From assembly GCA_963682025.1 (NCBI GenBank), contig OY821518.1, positions 11,374,600 through 11,438,599 on the forward strand: a stretch of DNA of 64,000 nt, written 5' to 3'. Position numbers and translations under genes: made by a program. The DNA is from Cordilura impudica. Taxonomy: Eukaryota; Arthropoda; Insecta; Diptera; Scathophagidae. Under the pieces are notes generated by a model. It saw only the letters and a program-made list of their open reading frames with translations, made no database searches and was not told the DNA's origin. Positions within the stretch are counted from its first letter, which is position 1. The number at the start of each line of letters is the position of its first letter. This document shows positions 48,796-60,156 of the stretch, in pieces.

Positions 48796-49084
48796 TTTCA
48801 AACAGGTCATCATAATATCATAATTTTTTCACCAATATAATCACATTTTGATTTACGAATCACATGTTACGCTGTTTTTGCAATTTACCCCCCTGCGCGT
48901 ATAGATGTTTACACATCAACAAGATTTTAGTTTTATGAATTTTCATTTATGCCGATTGCATTTAATAAATACTTTCAAAACAAGAAAAGCACATAAATAC
49001 CTAAAATTTTGTTATTAGTTTTAAATATTATTGTAAGAAATCTAGCCATTATAATGCGAGATTAAGCCCAGGATATAATATTCT

Positions 49085-49147
49085 GTTTAGAACACGGGTT
49101 GAGAGTATGAAAGACTCGGTACAGCCGAATTTAATACTCTTACATCT
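49085..49147 (-). repeat. Family C left-end fragment
   Basis: On the minus strand: AAGAGTATTAAATTCGGCTG, then TACCGAGTCTTTCATACTC, matching the left end at 23757. Confidence 0.55.
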
Positions 49148-51151
49148 AAAAAGTTCAATTAAATTTTAACTTTTGACTCTAAAAGTTTAATAAAATGATT
49201 CTTATATATTTATAAACTATTTTGAAATTGATAAACTATTTTTTTTTTTTAATTTTGACTTAGAATTTCATGGGCAAAAATATTAAAATTTTTATTGAAA
49301 TCATAAATTTGTTGAATACTGCTTCTTTTTTACCCATATTCCTTTCCATAGCGCAAACTTTTTATTGCCGTTGATTGTAGGTCGACATTACATTATAATC
49401 AATATGTTAAATTGCACTTTACGTGCATAAATCGAAACTTTCCTACAACCATTTACCCTTTCCGCTCACCTCAGCCTTAAGTGTTAATTTAGGGATTTGA
49501 CAATGGCAATAATTCAGTGCATTTCACTTCACTCCACTCCACTCAATTCCACTCCACCACACTGCGCTGCCCTCCATGGCATTGTGTGTTGTCCTACCAC
49601 CTTGATCGTTAACGAAATATTTCTTCAATTCAACTACCAGGTGTTAAGTTTGAGGGTTGAGCATTAAATTTAAATTCATATAATGTTGTAACAACTTTTT
49701 GTTGTTGTTTGCATTGCATTGCTTAACATTACTGCCGTATGTCAACTATTGAATTCAATTGTTTATTTATTTTAATTGTAATTGTTATTGTTATTCACGG
49801 AATTTGTTATTTTACTCGTAAAGCAGCCATTATTAACACTTTATAGCTGCTGTATTTTCGATATGCCGAAATGATAAAATATATAAAATTTTATAGCTTT
49901 GCTAATTTATCATACAATTCAGGTAATTTTATAGAGAATACAAATTTGTTTATTTAATTTGCTGATGATTTACTTTTAATTGTTTTTGCGCTAATTTTTT
50001 GTAAATTCGCAAAAAAAAAACACAATTAAAAAAATTGCGAAAAATTTCCTGAAAGTTTAAATTTTGAGAATTAAGGGCTTAAAGGGAATTGATTTAAGAA
50101 TCCTATAGCTGTAAATTCATGAGGGAATATTAGTTAGTTACATAAAAAAAAAACATGAAGCATAACATGCTGAAATAAATTTGCAAACTTAAATCCCAGT
50201 TGGATGGAAATCTCCTTTCTGAAATCAGTTAAATATTTTCCTTTCTAAATCTTTATATGCTAATGAGGTTTAACGTTTATTTTATATAACTGTTAAAGCT
50301 GATAATTTCCCAATCTATTTTTCCAGTGTAAACACTAACAAATAACTAGTTATTACGGTTATTACCATATCTCTCGTAAAATACCCAAAAAAAAATTCTA
50401 AATCTTATCATATTAAAGCCTAATGCACATTAATGTTATTTTAAACTAATACAATTAATATTGCGTGTACGAGTTTATTTACTCGTATATCAAATAGCCA
50501 ACTAATCCATAATCACACATAAATTTAATACTTTCATTCAAATCACTTCACAGTCGTTCATTCATAAAAATTCAGTGGCACTTCCTTCGAGCACTGGTCA
50601 CAACAAGCCGTAAACACGAGAAAGTTATCAGAAGAAGGCTTACGGAAATGTATGGTTGTATAAAAAAATATTCTTATTCGAAAAACATGGGAGAAGAAAG
50701 AATGTGAAAATTTAATGCTTTTCGACATGCAATGTCATGCTATAACATTAAACAAACTGAGTAGTTAAGAAACAACATAAATTTAAAGGTTTCATGTAAA
50801 AAAAAAAAAAATCTTGAAAAATATTTATAGTGATTGATGAAAAAGAGATTTAGAAAATTTGGAGTTTTGTGAGCTTATTAAGAATAGGTATTTTTTAGAA
50901 CCATGTTAAATGTATTTCGTGGTGCTTTCAGCCAGCGATGCCAACTTTTTTCAAGCAAAAGACCCCAAAAATCTCTAGAAGCTGCTAAATTAGCGTGAAA
51001 CTAAAATCGCTACAAAGCGCTAGTTAAATGTCTGTAAAAAAAATTTAAATTATTTTTATTAATATTCAAAAAACATATACTGTTAAAGTCAAAATAAAGT
51101 AAACACAACACCTTAGTTACTCAGTTTAGAAGTTTTATTAAAATGAAATAA
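49148..51151. other. Unassigned, mostly non-repetitive sequence
   Basis: No ORF or element recognised. 49490-49760 has more G/C and short motifs such as CACTTCACTCCACTCCACT and GTTGTTGTTTGCATTGCAT; it looks like single-copy non-coding host DNA. Confidence 0.4.
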
Positions 51152-51520
51152 TCTATAATATTAATAGGCTAGACGATTTCTTGTTACCGATGTTTTGTTC
51201 TACCGTTTTATCCCGATTTTGACCAAACGTATATTACTTGAATGGTACTTCTTTTTAGCTGTTCATCAGATTTACAGATTTTAAATTTTTTTCCTGTAAT
51301 TTGGGTAAATTGCATTTAAAGTTGCTTCTAACATATAGATAAAATTATACGCTTGCTATGTGTGTGTTTTATTAAATTTGTTAATGTGTTTGTTAATGAG
51401 TTTGTTATCTTCATTCACAGCAATAATAAACCATTAAAGTGTTGGTTTGTGAATTTGCTAAGTTGAAAAATAAAGCTGCCTAGAAATTGCACTCGAATTT
51501 CGAGGGCTGGGATCTGCTAG
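51152..51520 (+). mobile_element. Non-autonomous Helitron, intact reference copy
   Basis: Starts TCTATAATATTAATAGGC after an A at 51151. The 3' end has the perfect hairpin CTCGAATTTCGAG (51492-51504), 12 bases later CTAG (51517-51520), and then T. These are all the structural marks of a Helitron. 369 bp, no coding capacity. Confidence 0.9.
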
Positions 51521-51532
51521 TTTGCTATTAAA

Positions 51533-51650
51533 ATAAGTAAGAAAATTATTGCCGGTCTAGGCTAACTATACGATACCCTATACCATGTTTTAGAGACCCT
51601 ATCTATTTGATGCAACTAATTGGATATAGAAAATAAGCATAAACAAGAAC
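51533..51650 (+). repeat. DINE-1-like family B left-end fragment
   Basis: ATAAGTAAGAAAATTATTGC, a decayed palindrome (CCGGTCTAGGCTAACTA), GATACCCTATACCATG and TAGAAAATAAGCATAAAC. It lies between two inverted Helitrons. Confidence 0.65.
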
Positions 51651-51888
51651 ACAAATAAAACTCAAATATAACTTTTGTTAACTTTAATGACAGCCAATTC
51701 AGGCATTGATAGCGATTTCCATAGATTCATACCGCAATTGTCTTCCAGCAATTCTTTGGCTATTTCGTTGCTGTTATTCTACACCAATTTCCTCCACATG
51801 TGCTCGCTATTCATTTTTGATTCAAGTTTTCTTTAAAATAATTTGATTTGCGTCCGCATACAAAAAATAATAGAAAATTAATTGTTAG

Positions 51889-52255
51889 CTAGCAGATTCC
51901 AGCCCTCGAAATTCTAGGAAATTATGTTTTTTCATTAAATAAAGACCCTAAAAGTATGCTAATCAATTATAGCTAATTCACAAATCAGCACAAAAAACAA
52001 ACTCATTTTTATTACAAACACATTTACAAGTTTAATAACATACACATAGCATTGTTTAATTTTATGTATGTGTTACTAGCAACTTAAAATGCAATTTACT
52101 CAAAATAAAGGAAAAAAAAAATTAAAAATCTATAAAGCTGCAAAAAGACTAAGAAGAAATACCTTTCAAATAATATACGTTTGGTCAAAATCGGGATAAA
52201 AGGGTAGAACAAAACTTCAGTCACAAGAAATCGCCTAGCCTATTATTATTATAGA
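51889..52255 (-). mobile_element. Non-autonomous Helitron copy, inverted relative to 51152-51520
   Basis: On the minus strand it runs from TCTATAATAATAATAGGC to GGCTGGAATCTGCTAG. The 3' hairpin has lost one arm (CTAGAATTTCGAG). The base after CTAG on that strand is C rather than T. Confidence 0.82.
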
Positions 52256-53254
52256 TAAGCAAAACAACTGATTTCGAAATTCGATGATGCTACTTTTTAA
52301 TTTTTTCGTTCACGCGGAATTTATAATTGTAGGATTTTTTCGCGAGAAAAGTATTTTGCGTTGAAAAGAAGTTCCTTGAAAATATTCGTAATCGGGCTGA
52401 ATATCAATTTGTAATTCACAAAATAAATTAAAATAACCTCCATCTTCTGAAGATGTGAAAGTGTAGTCTTTTCATATCATTGATATATTGGAAGATTCCA
52501 ACTTTTGGAAGTGGTTTAGAACCACATCTACGTAATCGTACTCTGATGCAATAAAAATTTAATTATTTTAGAATGACTTCACTTCTTATTGCGAGGTATA
52601 TAATTGTCCAGATTATGTTATGCTCCGAAAATAACTTTTAAAACATTCATTAAATAATTTTATAATAGATCTAGTTAGTTAATGAAGCGTTTTTAAATCG
52701 CACTGTTTTTGTTTTTTTAAAACGAAAGATGACCTCGTCAATTGACTCTTGTGTATTAATTCAACAAATTTGAATTGAAACTTTAACGTGCTGTAGCTTA
52801 TTATGTGTAGGTCATCTGAATTTAAGTTTGTCTCCTTTATCACAAATTCACTTGCAGCGTATTCAAAAAGGAAAAATTTTTAAAATATAATTTTATTTTT
52901 CAGGTCCAATGAAATAACGAATAAATGAATAGAAATTCAGAATATGGTTTTTGAGATACTAAAGTTGCAAGTTGTTACTTTAAAATAAATCATAAAAATT
53001 GTTTTACCCCCTTTAATTTCTTCTATAGTAAATTTAATGGTCTTTAAAAAATTCTTTCCAAATATAGAGATAGATAAACAGGAATTGTGTTCAGGTTTTC
53101 AAGGCTTAACGTTACAAATTGCAGCTGATTCTGAGAAGACCATCCTAGAAAGCATATTTTGTATATATTTTATTAGTTTCTTTGTAGTTTATCGAAATAT
53201 AGATCGATGATCGCATTAATTACATGTATCATTTTAAAAACTTGTTTGATCGAG
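52256..53254. other. Unassigned sequence
   Basis: No ORF or repeat recognised. Confidence 0.35.
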
Positions 53255-53420
53255 CTATGTCCTTTTTACTCCTTTATATTAGCTAGTAGTGTCTGCTTGT
53301 CCGTCTGTCGACAAAAGTTCGGATCGATTTTTATCGCTTTTTCCCGTGATCCAATCGAGCTGAAACTTTCAGTGAGTTATGATATTTGTATAACATGTTC
53401 CGATTATGATATGTTCCGAC
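53255..53420 (+). repeat. Family D core (single copy)
   Basis: ACTCCTTTATATTAGCTAGT, GTCTGCTTGTCCGTCTGTCG, GGATCGATTTTTATCGCTTT, CCCGTGATCCAATCGAGCTG. Paired with the copy at 26760-26925. Confidence 0.6.
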
Positions 53421-53997
53421 TATTTATCGAATAAAATGTATGGGATATGGAAATGAACGAAAATTATCAATTTTCTTAAAAAAAAAAAATTAAAATTGTA
53501 TATCATGTCCGTTAAGCTATTTTAGCGGTTATGGCTCGATTTTGTCATTTAAAAATATAGTTTATGATATTTGTACCGGAATATTTTTTAAAATTTTTAT
53601 TATTTTCTTTTATTATAAACTAAACTATTCTTTAGTTTAAAAGGTATCTGTACGAATTTATATGCTGTAGCGACGGGGAATAAAAGGACGAGACACCTTA
53701 AAGGTTTTTTTCATGTTTATGTTTGCTGAAACTTCACTAGCCTTAGAACTGAAACTCGATATAAAGTCTAAACAATGTCAGACAGTGTTTAAATAGATCT
53801 TTGATAAACAAACTTATACCTGTATCAAAATTGTTTTCAATAAAATTTTGAATGCACCTCAAAAAAAAAAAAAATAAATAAATGAATAAAAAAAAATAAT
53901 AAAAACGACCAAAGAGCTTTTTTGTTATAATTTAATCTTATTACTGTTGGAAATGACTCGAGTATTTCGCACAATCGAATTTTGTTTAAAAAAAAAA
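53421..53997. other. Unassigned AT-rich sequence
   Basis: A-runs at 53860-53900 and 53988-54000; no coding motif. Confidence 0.35.
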
Positions 53998-56900
53998 AAC
54001 AAGTAGGAGTGTCAAATTCGGCTATGCCGAATTTTTGATACCCTCCACCCAATATTAGGTACGGCTACCACTCTGAAACTGTTGCCGATACTGAAACATT
54101 AAATCCGAATACCAATTAAATTTAAAGTTAATTGGTTTTCTAGTTGGCCAATTTTCATTTTTCTTTTTTCGTTTTTCATTTTCCATTTTTAATTTTCCAT
54201 TTTTCATTCTTCAATTTTCATTTTTCATTTGCCATTTTTCATTTTTAATTTTCCATTTTTAATTTTCCATTTTCCATTCTTCATTTTTAATTTTTCATTT
54301 TCCATTTTCCATTCTTCATTTTTAATTGTTAATTTTCACTCTTCAATTTTCAATTTTCATTTTCCATTTTTAATTTTTAATTTTTATTTTTCAATTTTTA
54401 ATTTTTCTTTTTTCAATTTTCATTTTTCATTTTCCATTTTCCATTTTCCATTTTGCGTTTTTCATTTTCCATTCTTCATTTTTAATTTTCCATTTTTCAT
54501 TTTCCATTCTTCATTTTTAATTTTTCATTTTCCATTTTCCATTTTCCATGTTCCATTTTCCATTCTTCATTTTTAATTTATCATTCTTCAATTTTCATTT
54601 TACATTTGCCATTTTTCATTTTTCATTTTCCATTCTTCATTTTTAATTTTCCATTTTTCATTCTTCAATTTTCATTTGCAATTTTTCATTTTCCATTTTT
54701 AATTTTTATTTTTCAATTTTTAATTTTTCTTTTTTCAATTTTAATTTTTCATTTTCCATTTTCCATTTTCCATTTTTCATTTTCCATTCTTCATTTTAAA
54801 TTTTTCATTTTCCATTTTCCGTTCTTCATTTTTAATTTTTCATTCTTCAATTTTCATTTTACATTTGCCATTTTTAATTTTTCATTTTCCATTCTTCATA
54901 TTTAATTTTCCATTTTTCATTCTTCAATTTTCATTTTTCATTTGCCATTTTTCATTTTCCATTTTTAATTTTTAATTTTTATTTTTCAATTTTTAATTTT
55001 TCCTTTTTCCAATTTTCATTTTTCATTTTCCATTTTCCATTTTCCATTTTTCATTTTCCATTCTTCATTTTTAATTTTTCATTTTTCATTTTCCATTCTT
55101 CATTTTTAATTTTTAATTTTCGCTCTTCAATTTTCAATTTTCATTTGCCATTTTTCATTTTTAATTTTCCATTTTTCATTTTTAATTTTCCATTTTTCAT
55201 TTTCCATTCTTCATTTTTAATTTTTCATTTTCCATTCTTCATTTTTAATTTTTCATTCTTCAATTTTCATTTTACATTTGCCATTTTTCATTTTTCATTT
55301 TTCATTTTCCATTCTTCGTTTTTAATTTTCCATTTTTCATTCTTCAATTTTCATTTTTCATTTTCCATTTTTCATTTTCCATTTTTCATTTTCCATTTTT
55401 CATTTTCCATTCTTCATTTTTAATTTTTCATTTTTCATTTTTTATTTTTAATTTTTCATTTTCCATTTTCCATTTTTCATTTTCCATTTTTCATTTTCCA
55501 TTTTTCATTTTCCATTTTTCATTTTCCATTTTTCATTTTCTATTCTTCATTTTTAATTTTTCATTTTTCATTTTCTATTTCTCACTTTTCATTTTTCATT
55601 TTCCATTTTCCATTTTTCATTTTCCATTCTTCATTTTTAATTTTTCATTTTTCATTTTCCATTCTTCATTTTTAATTTTTAATTTTCCCTCTTCAATTTT
55701 CAATTTTCATTTGCCATTTTTCATTTTTAATTTTCCATTTTTCATTTTTAATTTTCCATTTTTCATTTTCCATTCTTCATTTTTAATTTTTCATTTTCCA
55801 TTCTTCATTTTTAATTTTTCATTCTTCAATTTTCATTTTACATTTGCCATTTTTCATTTTTCATTTTCCATTCTTCATTTTTAATTTTCCATTTTTATTC
55901 TTCAATTTTCATTTTTCATTTTCCATTTTTCATTTTCCATTTTTCATTTTCCATTTTTCATTTTCCATTCTTCATTTTTAATTTTCCATTTTTCATTCTT
56001 CAATTTTAATTTTAATTTTTCATTTTTCATTTTCCATTTTCCATTCTCCATTTTTCAATTTTCATTTTTCATTTTCCATTTTTCATTTTTCATGTTCCAT
56101 TTTCCATTTCTCATTTTCTATTTTCCATTTTTAATTTTTAATTTTTCATTTTTCATTTTCCACTTTTCATTTTCCATTTTTCGTGTTCCTTTTTCATTTT
56201 CGTTTTTAATTTTCCATTTTTCATTTTCCATTATTCAATTTCCATTTTTCTTTTTTCAATTTTAATTTTTCATTTTTCGTTTTTCGTTTTTCATTTTTCA
56301 TTTTCCATTTTCATTTTTAATTTTCCATTTTTCATTCTCCAATTTTCATTTTTCATTTGCCATTTTCCATTTTTCATTTTCCATTCTTCGTTTTTAATTT
56401 TTCATTTTTCATTTTCCATTCTTCATTTTTAATTTTTAATATCCACTCTTCAATTTTCAATTTTCATTTGCCATTTTTAATTTTTAATTTTCCATTTTTC
56501 ATTTTCCATTCTTAATTTTTAATTTTTCATTTTTCATTCTTCAATTTTCATTTTTCATTTGCCATTTTCCATTCTTCATTTTTAATTTTTCATTCTTCAA
56601 TTTTCATTTTTCATTTGACATTTTTCATTTTCCATTTTTAATTTTTAATTATTATTTTTCAATTTTTAATTTTTCTTTTTTCAATTTTCATTTTTCATTT
56701 TCCATTCTTCGTTTTTAATTTTTAATTTTTTATTTTCCATTCTTCATTTTTAATTTTAATTTTCACTCTTCAATTTTCAATTTTCATTTGTCAAATTTCA
56801 TTTTTAATTTTCCATTTTTCATTTTCCACTCTTCATTTTTAATTTTCCATTCTTCATTTTTAATTTTTCATTATTCAATTTTCATTTTACATTTGCCATT

Positions 56901-57078
56901 TTTCATTTTTAATTTTTCATTTTTCATTTTCCATTCTTCATTTTTAATTTTCCATTTTTCATTCTTCAATTTTCATTTTTCATTTGCCATTTTTCATTTT
57001 CCATTTTTAATTTTTAATATTTGTTTTCAATTTTTAATTTTTCTTTTTTCAATTTTCATTTTTCATTTTTCATTTTTC

Positions 57079-57109
<31 letters not shown>

Positions 57110-57441
57110 CTTCATTTTTAATTTTTCATTTTTCATTTTCTATTTCTCACTTTTCATTTTCCATTTTTCATTTTCCACTCTTCATTTTTAATTTTTAATT
57201 TTCCATTCTTCATTTTTAATTTTTCATTCTTCAATTTTCATTTTACATTTGCCATTTTTCATTTTTAATTTTTCATTTTTCATTTTCCATTCTTCATTTT
57301 TAATTTTCCAATTTTCATTCTTCAATTTTCATTTTTCATTTGCCATTTTTCATTTTCCATTTTTAATTTTTAATATTTTTTTTCAATTTTTAATTTTTCT
57401 TTTTTCAATTTTCATTTTACATTTTTCATTTTTCATTTTTC

Positions 57442-57472
<31 letters not shown>

Positions 57473-58098
57473 CTTCATTTTTAATTTTTCATTTTTCATT
57501 TTCTATTTCTCACTTTTCATTTTCCATTTTCTATTTTTCATTTTCCATTTTTCATTTTTCAATTTTCGTTTTCCATTTTTAATTTTTCGTGTTTCATTTT
57601 TAGGTTTTCATATTCCATTTTCAATTTGTAATTTTCCATTTTCCATATTTCATTTTAGTTTTTAATTTTTAACATTTAATTTTTATTTTTAATTTCAATT
57701 AATTTTTAATTGCTTAGGCCATTGTGACACGTGCAGTATTAATATACACACAACTGTAATGACTTCAACAATACGAAGAATTACAACATGTTTTATTTTT
57801 TCAAAGTTTCATTCATAACTCTTGACCCTTTTGACCGATTTTGCCGATTTTAAACAGCAACTCCTTTGAGATGTTGATAAACGATCTTATACAAAAACGA
57901 ACGTTCTAGCTTAAATATTGACGGCGTGATCGTGATTTCCACAGACAGACGGACAGACGGGCATCGCTAAATCAGCTTCCCTTGTTATAATGATCAAGAA
58001 TATATATGGTTTTGAGGTCTCCAGCATTTATTTCGATGCGTTACACACGGAATGACAAGCCTATATATACCCTCTGCCACTGAGGTGTGGAGGGTATA
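53998..58098 (+). mobile_element. DINE-1-like family C element filled with satellite
   Basis: The left end AACAAGTAGGAGTGTCAAAT with TTCGGCTATGCCGAA and GATACCCTCCACC, and the right end CAGACGGACAGACGGGCATC, TATATACCCTCTGCC pairing with GTGGAGGGTATAAA, match the ends at 23757 and 27595. About 3.5 kb of the interior (54150-57700) is heptamer-derived satellite; 57700-57930 is unassigned. Confidence 0.65.
54150..57700. repeat. CCATTTT/TCATTTT heptamer-derived satellite with higher-order repeats
   Basis: Units of about 7 bp (ATTTTCC, ATTTTTC, ATTCTTC, ATTTTTA). Marker phrases recur: CTCTTCAATTTTCAATTTTC near 54338, 55121, 55690, 56447 and 56767, and CAATTTTTAATTTTTCTTTT near 54390, 54710, 56656, 57020 and 57378. 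56880-57195 and 57235-57555 are near-identical copies about 357 bp apart. Five long plus-strand ORFs of repeated Phe/Ile/His/Ser/Pro are translations of this array. Confidence 0.9.
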
Positions 58099-59579
58099 AA
58101 TAATCGACAAGACGAAATTTCCTCTTTTCCTTTATCCGTCCTTCCGATCAACAAAATCAACTCATTTTACTTACACATCAGTATTCCAAATAAAACAAGC
58201 ATAAATTGCATAATTTTAATATAGATTTTTTTTATTTATATAAAATTATTTATTTTATTTCTGCATTCATATTTAATAGTACATTCGATTTTATATATAT
58301 ATATATTTTTTTTTTTTTTGTTTTATTTTATATACAATTATGTATAAATTTCGTGTTTACGATAAAAATGTGAATTGAGAAAAAATATATATTTGAAATA
58401 TAAAATTTATTTAAGAAAAATAAAACGGAAAGTTAAAAACCAAATCAAAAAATTAAACGAATTATAAAGAAAAACCTTGGCTAAATTATAATTTTTATTA
58501 ACAAAATAGTTTAGCTGTTTTAGTAGTTGACTTCATTATCAAGTGATTTTATTTTTTTTTTTTTTGTAATAAAGTATATTATTAATAATAATAGTGATTA
58601 TTTTTAATATAATTTAATTTTTTAATTTTTGGTATAAATACATACAATGTTTAGTAATAAATTTTATTTATTATAATATGTTTGTAGTTATTACTAATTA
58701 ATTTTTTTTTTAATAATTTTTTTTTTTGTCATTTTGTTTTAGTTTATGGGATTTTGCTAATTGATTAGTTATGATTTCTTCATTATTTTTTTAATAAACC
58801 TTTAACATAGTTTAAATAGGCAAAACTGGCAACAAAATTTGATACGATATATATTTAAGTATTTATTTTTTTTTCTATATTTTTTCTCAATGTTACACTT
58901 AGACTAATAGTTTGTAGCATTTGTTTAAAATTAATCTTATTTTTTGCTAAATACCAATAACAATTATAGTTGAAAAATTATACATAAAATAAGTTTTAGG
59001 GCAACATTAATTTAATAATAAATAAAAGCTGTCTCTCTCTCTCTCTCTCTTTGCACGTTTTCTTAGGAAAATTGTGGAGAGAGTGAGAGATTTTTAATAT
59101 TAAGGCTTTTATAAGAAACGACGAAAATCATATATTCGGTTTGTAGAGAAGCTTAGCAACTAAAATTAAATTATAATTAATTTGAGTTCTTCTCTATGTG
59201 GTTTTTAAGGTTTATTATTGATAACTTCTAAGCTTGAGCATGGGCTTTAAGCTTTAAATGAATAAAAGCTTTTTTTATTTGCAAATGTAAAGCACAACAA
59301 GTTTTTACAATTTTTTCTCTCTTTCCATTTTTATATTTTAATTTATATTTTTTTTCTTTACCATATTTATCTAATACAAAAAAAAATGTCAGTCATATTT
59401 CTTCAAATTCTTTAAAATTTAAAAATTTGGCCATTTTGAATTAATTCAATTTATTTCTTTTCTTTTTTTTTTTTAATAAATACATCAGCAGTTTATAAAT
59501 TGTTAAAAAGTTTCCTTTATATTTTTCTTCTGGTGGGTTCTTTCTATAACTATTTGTGAAAACTCTTGGTAAGCGCATA
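58099..59579 (-). other. Probable 3' UTR and downstream flank of the KIF26-like gene
   Basis: No ORF or recognisable element is seen between the stop codon and the end of the DINE-1-like element at about 58098. The sequence is AT-rich with several minus-strand AATAAA hexamers; the first after the stop is at 59450-59455. A (CT)10 microsatellite lies at 59032-59051. Where the transcript ends cannot be read from the sequence. Confidence 0.4.
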
Positions 59580-60156
59580 TTAAAAATCGCTTACTTCTCC
59601 CTCAGTCTCTGGATAAGTACATGTAAATGGATTTATCAGCCAAGTACATAAACCCTTGTCCTGTCGTTTTTTCTTGACCGTTATGCGATTATGATGTTCT
59701 TTAGAGAGACCCGAAGTAAAACTGCTCTCATCGCTATCTCTGGCAGTTGCTACACTATGATAACCACTTTCCGCTCTTCTGGATATGCCAGAATGTTTGG
59801 ATGTCCTTGGTGTCGATGAGTCATGACCACTGTCATAAGCTTCCGATGAGGTATTTAGGGGTAGTAGAGGTAATTGAGATTGATTCGTTACGGGAAAAGA
59901 GGTATTGAGTTGTACTAATACGACATCATCCTCTTCGTTTTCCAAAGATCTCTTCGAAGGCGAAAGTAGGGCAGACTTTTCATCTACCTCGCAGATGTCC
60001 TCATGCTCTAATACAAAAGGTTTTTCTACTTTCGGTAAATTGGGATCAGAAGCACCATCGGGATGACGAAGCGAAGCATATTGTTCCATACCAGCTATTT
60101 GCATTATGCCATTCAGACTGGGTAAACTTCCTTGACTGGGACTTCTAGAAGGTTGT
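59580..60156 (-). CDS. CG14535 (Kif26-like): KIF26-like terminal exon with stop codon
   Basis: The acceptor is tttattcttgcag. The exon encodes RSPSQGSLPSLNGIMQIAGM, an acidic HEDICEVDEKSALLSPSKR region, NTSSEAYDSGHDSSTPRTSK, RRAESGYHSVATARDSDESS, a basic KKKRQ patch, and a hydrophobic CTWLINPFTC before YPETEGEVSDF and the stop. The last residues V-S-D-F fit a class I PDZ ligand (S/T-x-hydrophobic); that function is inference. Confidence 0.93.

Larger units (their letters stand above)
43591..48925. mobile_element. Satellite-carrying element F, copy 2
   Basis: Left flank CATGTGAGTCCGATCGCAGG, GATGTGTAAACATCTAGTAA and CAGAAAGCG match copy 1 at 30577. Right flank TCACCAATATAATCACA and CTGCGCGTATAGATGTTTAC match copy 1 at its right end. 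The core is heptamer satellite (43710-43761, 44552-45303, 46042-48795) interrupted by two DINE-1-like family B elements in the same orientation. Confidence 0.65.

Noticed and set aside
54229..57665. Long plus-strand ORFs with repeated Phe/Ile/His/Ser/Pro
   Set aside because: They are open only because a 7-bp T-rich repeat lacks stops in some frames; the peptide period follows the DNA period and there is no codon or domain signal.
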